Positions 62,136 through 64,000 of a DNA stretch of 64,000 nt are shown one piece after another. Positions within the stretch are counted from its first letter, which is position 1. Every line of letters begins with the position of its first letter. The translations under genes were made by a program, and so were the position numbers. The stretch covers positions 3,983-67,982 of the forward strand of contig DASWEY010000050.1 in NCBI GenBank assembly GCA_036394575.1, read 5' to 3'. The notes beneath the pieces were generated by a model. The model saw only the letters and a program-made list of their open reading frames with translations, was not told where the DNA came from and made no database searches. Source of the DNA: UKL13-2 sp036394575 (GTDB lineage: Bacteria > Pseudomonadota > Gammaproteobacteria > Burkholderiales > Usitatibacteraceae).

Positions 62136-62230
62136 CCGGGTTCGCCAGAAGCCGGGCGACCGGACACTGTCAATCACCCCCAAAACCATAAAAACCGGTT
62201 CTGCCGACCGGCACGGTGTCGGTTCTCGTC

Positions 62231-62236
62231 TATAAT
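62231..62236 (+). promoter_or_regulatory. Candidate -10 box for etfBA
   Basis: Perfect TATAAT 62 bases before the etfB start. No clear -35 at the usual distance; the segment upstream contains GC-rich inverted repeats (CCGGT ... ACCGG, 62195-62210) that may end the livM transcript. Confidence 0.4.
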
Positions 62237-62298
62237 TCAAACGCTCGTTTTAATTCGTCGCTGTTCCCTGTTCCCCTCCACTGCAGGCTGTTTCCGCC

Positions 62299-63048
62299 AT
62301 GAAAATTCTCGTTCCCGTGAAGCGGGTTGTCGATTACAACGTCAAGGTCCGGGTCAGGGCCGATCAGACCGGCGTCGATATCGCCAACGTCAAAATGTCC
62401 ATGAATCCCTTCGATGAAATTTCCATCGAAGAGGCGGTCAAGCTCAAGGAAGCGGGCATCGCCACCGAAATTATCGCTGTTTCGATCGGCGTGGCGCAAA
62501 GCCAGGAAACCCTGCGCACCGCGCTCGCCATGGGTGCGGATCGCGCGATCCTGGTCGAAACCAGCGCCGAAGTCCAGCCCCTGGGCGTGGCCAAATTGCT
62601 CAAGGCGATCTGCGACAAAGAGGCGCCGCAACTGGTGATTCTGGGCAAGCAGGCGATCGACGACGATTCCAACCAGACCGGGCAGATGCTGGCGGCACTG
62701 TTGAATTGGCCGCAGGCGACCTTCGCCTCAAAAGTGACCATCGCCAACGGCGAAGCCGAAGTAATGCGCGAAATCGACGGCGGCATGGAAACCGTGGCGA
62801 TCAGATTGCCGGCCATCGTCACCACCGATTTGCGTCTGAACACGCCGCGCTATGCGACCCTGCCGAACATCATGAAGGCCAAGAAAAAACCACTGGACAT
62901 CACCTCCACAGAAGCGCTGGGCGTGGATATTGCGCCGCGTCTTAAAACCCTCAAAGTGGTGGAGCCGCCCAAGCGCAAGGGCGGAGTGATGGTGGCCGAT
63001 GTGGCGGCGCTGATCGACAAGCTGAAGAACGAAGCAAAGGTAATCTAG
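62299..63048 (+). CDS. etfB: Electron transfer flavoprotein, beta subunit
   Basis: 249 aa. With EtfA it carries electrons from acyl-CoA dehydrogenases to ETF-quinone oxidoreductase. Starts MKILVPVKRVVDYNVKVRVR; other signatures are NPFDEISIEEAVKLKE, LVILGKQAIDDDSNQTGQML and the AMP-binding part near VTTDLRLNTPRY. The stop is directly followed by the etfA ATG. Confidence 0.97.
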   Translation: MKILVPVKRVVDYNVKVRVRADQTGVDIANVKMSMNPFDEISIEEAVKLKEAGIATEIIAVSIGVAQSQETLRTALAMGADRAILVETSAEVQPLGVAKLLKAICDKEAPQLVILGKQAIDDDSNQTGQMLAALLNWPQATFASKVTIANGEAEVMREIDGGMETVAIRLPAIVTTDLRLNTPRYATLPNIMKAKKKPLDITSTEALGVDIAPRLKTLKVVEPPKRKGGVMVADVAALIDKLKNEAKVI

Positions 63049-63984
63049 ATGGCCATTCTCGTCATTGCGGAACACGATAACCACGCGCTGAAATCCGGTG
63101 TGGCCAATACCGTCGCCGCCGCTCAAAAATTGGGCGGCGAAATCCATGTGCTGGTGGCTGGTCAGGGCTGCGCGGCCGCAGCGAGCGCGGCGGCGGCCAT
63201 CGCCGGCGTCGGCAAGGTGCTGGTGGCGGATGCGGCGCATCATGCCGGCGGCGTCGCCGAGAATCTGGCGCCCCTGATCGTCGGCCTCGCCAAAAATTAT
63301 TCGCATCTGCTGGCCGGCGCCACCGCCTTCGGCAAGAATGTGATGCCGCGTGTGGCGGCGCTGCTCGACGTGATGCAGATTTCCGATATAGTCGCGGTCG
63401 AATCCGCCGATACCTTTGTGCGTCCGATTTATGCCGGCAATGCCTTCGCGACGGTGCAATCGTCGGATGCGATCAAGATCATCACGGTGCGCTCCACCGG
63501 CTTCGATGCGGCGGCGGCGACCGGCGGAAGCGCCCCCATTGAAAATATCGCCCCCGGCGCCGATGCCGGCGTATCGCGCGTGATCAAACAGGAGCTCACC
63601 AAATCGGATCGCCCGGAACTAGCGGCCGCCAAACGCATCGTCTCCGGAGGGCGCGGCATGGGTGACGGCGACAAATATCGCGCCGTACTGGAACCGCTGG
63701 CCGACAAGCTGGGCGCCGCCCTCGGCGCATCGCGCGCGGCGGTCGATGCGGGTTTTGTGCCCAATGATTATCAGGTCGGCCAGACCGGCAAGATCGTCGC
63801 GCCCGAGTTGTATATCGCCGTCGGCATTTCCGGCGCGATCCAGCATCTGGCCGGCATGAAGGAATCGAAGGTGATCGTCGCGATCAACAAGGACTCCGAG
63901 GCGCCGATTTTCCAGGTGGCCGACTACGGACTGGTGGCGGATCTGTTCGAGGCTCTGCCGCAGTTGTTGAAGGAGTTGGGCTGA
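63049..63984 (+). CDS. etfA: Electron transfer flavoprotein, alpha subunit
   Basis: 311 aa. It holds the FAD. C-terminal FAD-binding motifs are VSGGRGMGDGDKY, VGQTGKIVAPELYIAVGISG and AIQHLAGMKESKVIVAINKD. The stop overlaps the next ATG by one base. The order etfB-etfA matches proteobacterial aerobic ETF. Confidence 0.97.
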   Translation: MAILVIAEHDNHALKSGVANTVAAAQKLGGEIHVLVAGQGCAAAASAAAAIAGVGKVLVADAAHHAGGVAENLAPLIVGLAKNYSHLLAGATAFGKNVMPRVAALLDVMQISDIVAVESADTFVRPIYAGNAFATVQSSDAIKIITVRSTGFDAAAATGGSAPIENIAPGADAGVSRVIKQELTKSDRPELAAAKRIVSGGRGMGDGDKYRAVLEPLADKLGAALGASRAAVDAGFVPNDYQVGQTGKIVAPELYIAVGISGAIQHLAGMKESKVIVAINKDSEAPIFQVADYGLVADLFEALPQLLKELG

Positions 63985-64000
63985 TGGGCTATGAGGCTCC
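63984..64000 (+). CDS. Start of next gene, possibly acyl-CoA dehydrogenase
   Basis: Only five codons are in the window (MGYEA). The ATG overlaps the etfA stop (TGATG). Acyl-CoA dehydrogenases of one group start with a Y-x-A-P-like motif, and such a gene often follows etfBA; this is inference from position and a few residues. Confidence 0.35.

Overview
The window is a 64 kb stretch of GC-rich chromosome from a betaproteobacterium. The best fit is Burkholderiales, perhaps close to Oxalobacteraceae, judged from gene order only: leuC-ecn-leuD-leuB-asd-fimV-truA-trpF-trpB-trpA-accD-folC-SPOR-cvpA-purF-metZ, and recN-nadK-hrcA-hemH next to grpE-dnaK-dnaJ. I saw no rRNA, tRNA, CRISPR array, prophage or insertion sequence. 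Almost all of the DNA is core metabolism, cell envelope and stress response.

Layout. 0-4.4 kb: the tail of an SDR reductase, a PsiF-like secreted protein, an LD-carboxypeptidase, a VOC protein and the malic enzyme MaeB. 4.5-8.1 kb: an ArsR-type regulator, a Tat-exported TIM-barrel hydrolase and an MFS-PlsC fusion. 8.4-10.8 kb: aroC followed by a FemAB-like protein. 10.9-28.2 kb: a long co-directional block for leucine, aspartate-family, tryptophan, fatty-acid, folate, purine and methionine synthesis, with the polar hub protein FimV and the pseudouridine synthase TruA inside it. 28.3-32.0 kb (minus strand): lpxH, a periplasmic cyclophilin, an L,D-transpeptidase and a TPR protein; cysS is divergent from them. 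33.8-36.3 kb (minus): two tandem LIV-type binding proteins with no permease. 36.5-40.9 kb (minus): dnaJ, dnaK, grpE and a small membrane protein. 40.9-44.5 kb: panB, a small unknown gene, hemH and hrcA. 44.6-57.2 kb: nadK, recN, glnE (minus), yhdP, a nitrilase, tldD and a YcxB-like protein. 57.3-62.1 kb: a complete LIV-type ABC importer. 62.3-64 kb: etfB, etfA and the first codons of the next gene.

The points most worth a second look are these. (1) Three intergenic copies of an imperfect palindromic element, two of which start with GTAG like REP sequences. One copy has perfect 24-bp arms. (2) Near-consensus sigma-32 promoters in front of both grpE and dnaK, plus a strong hairpin between dnaK and dnaJ. 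(3) A LivG/LivF ATPase pair in which LivF has Arg in place of the Walker A Lys and LivG has a non-canonical signature, predicting one consensus and one degenerate ATP site. (4) An entericidin-type lipoprotein gene inserted between leuC and leuD and overlapping the leuD start. (5) A tandem TPR/L,D-transpeptidase pair that share a C-terminal NTF2-like domain. I found no clear candidate for a wholly new biological system; the region is mostly conserved housekeeping DNA.
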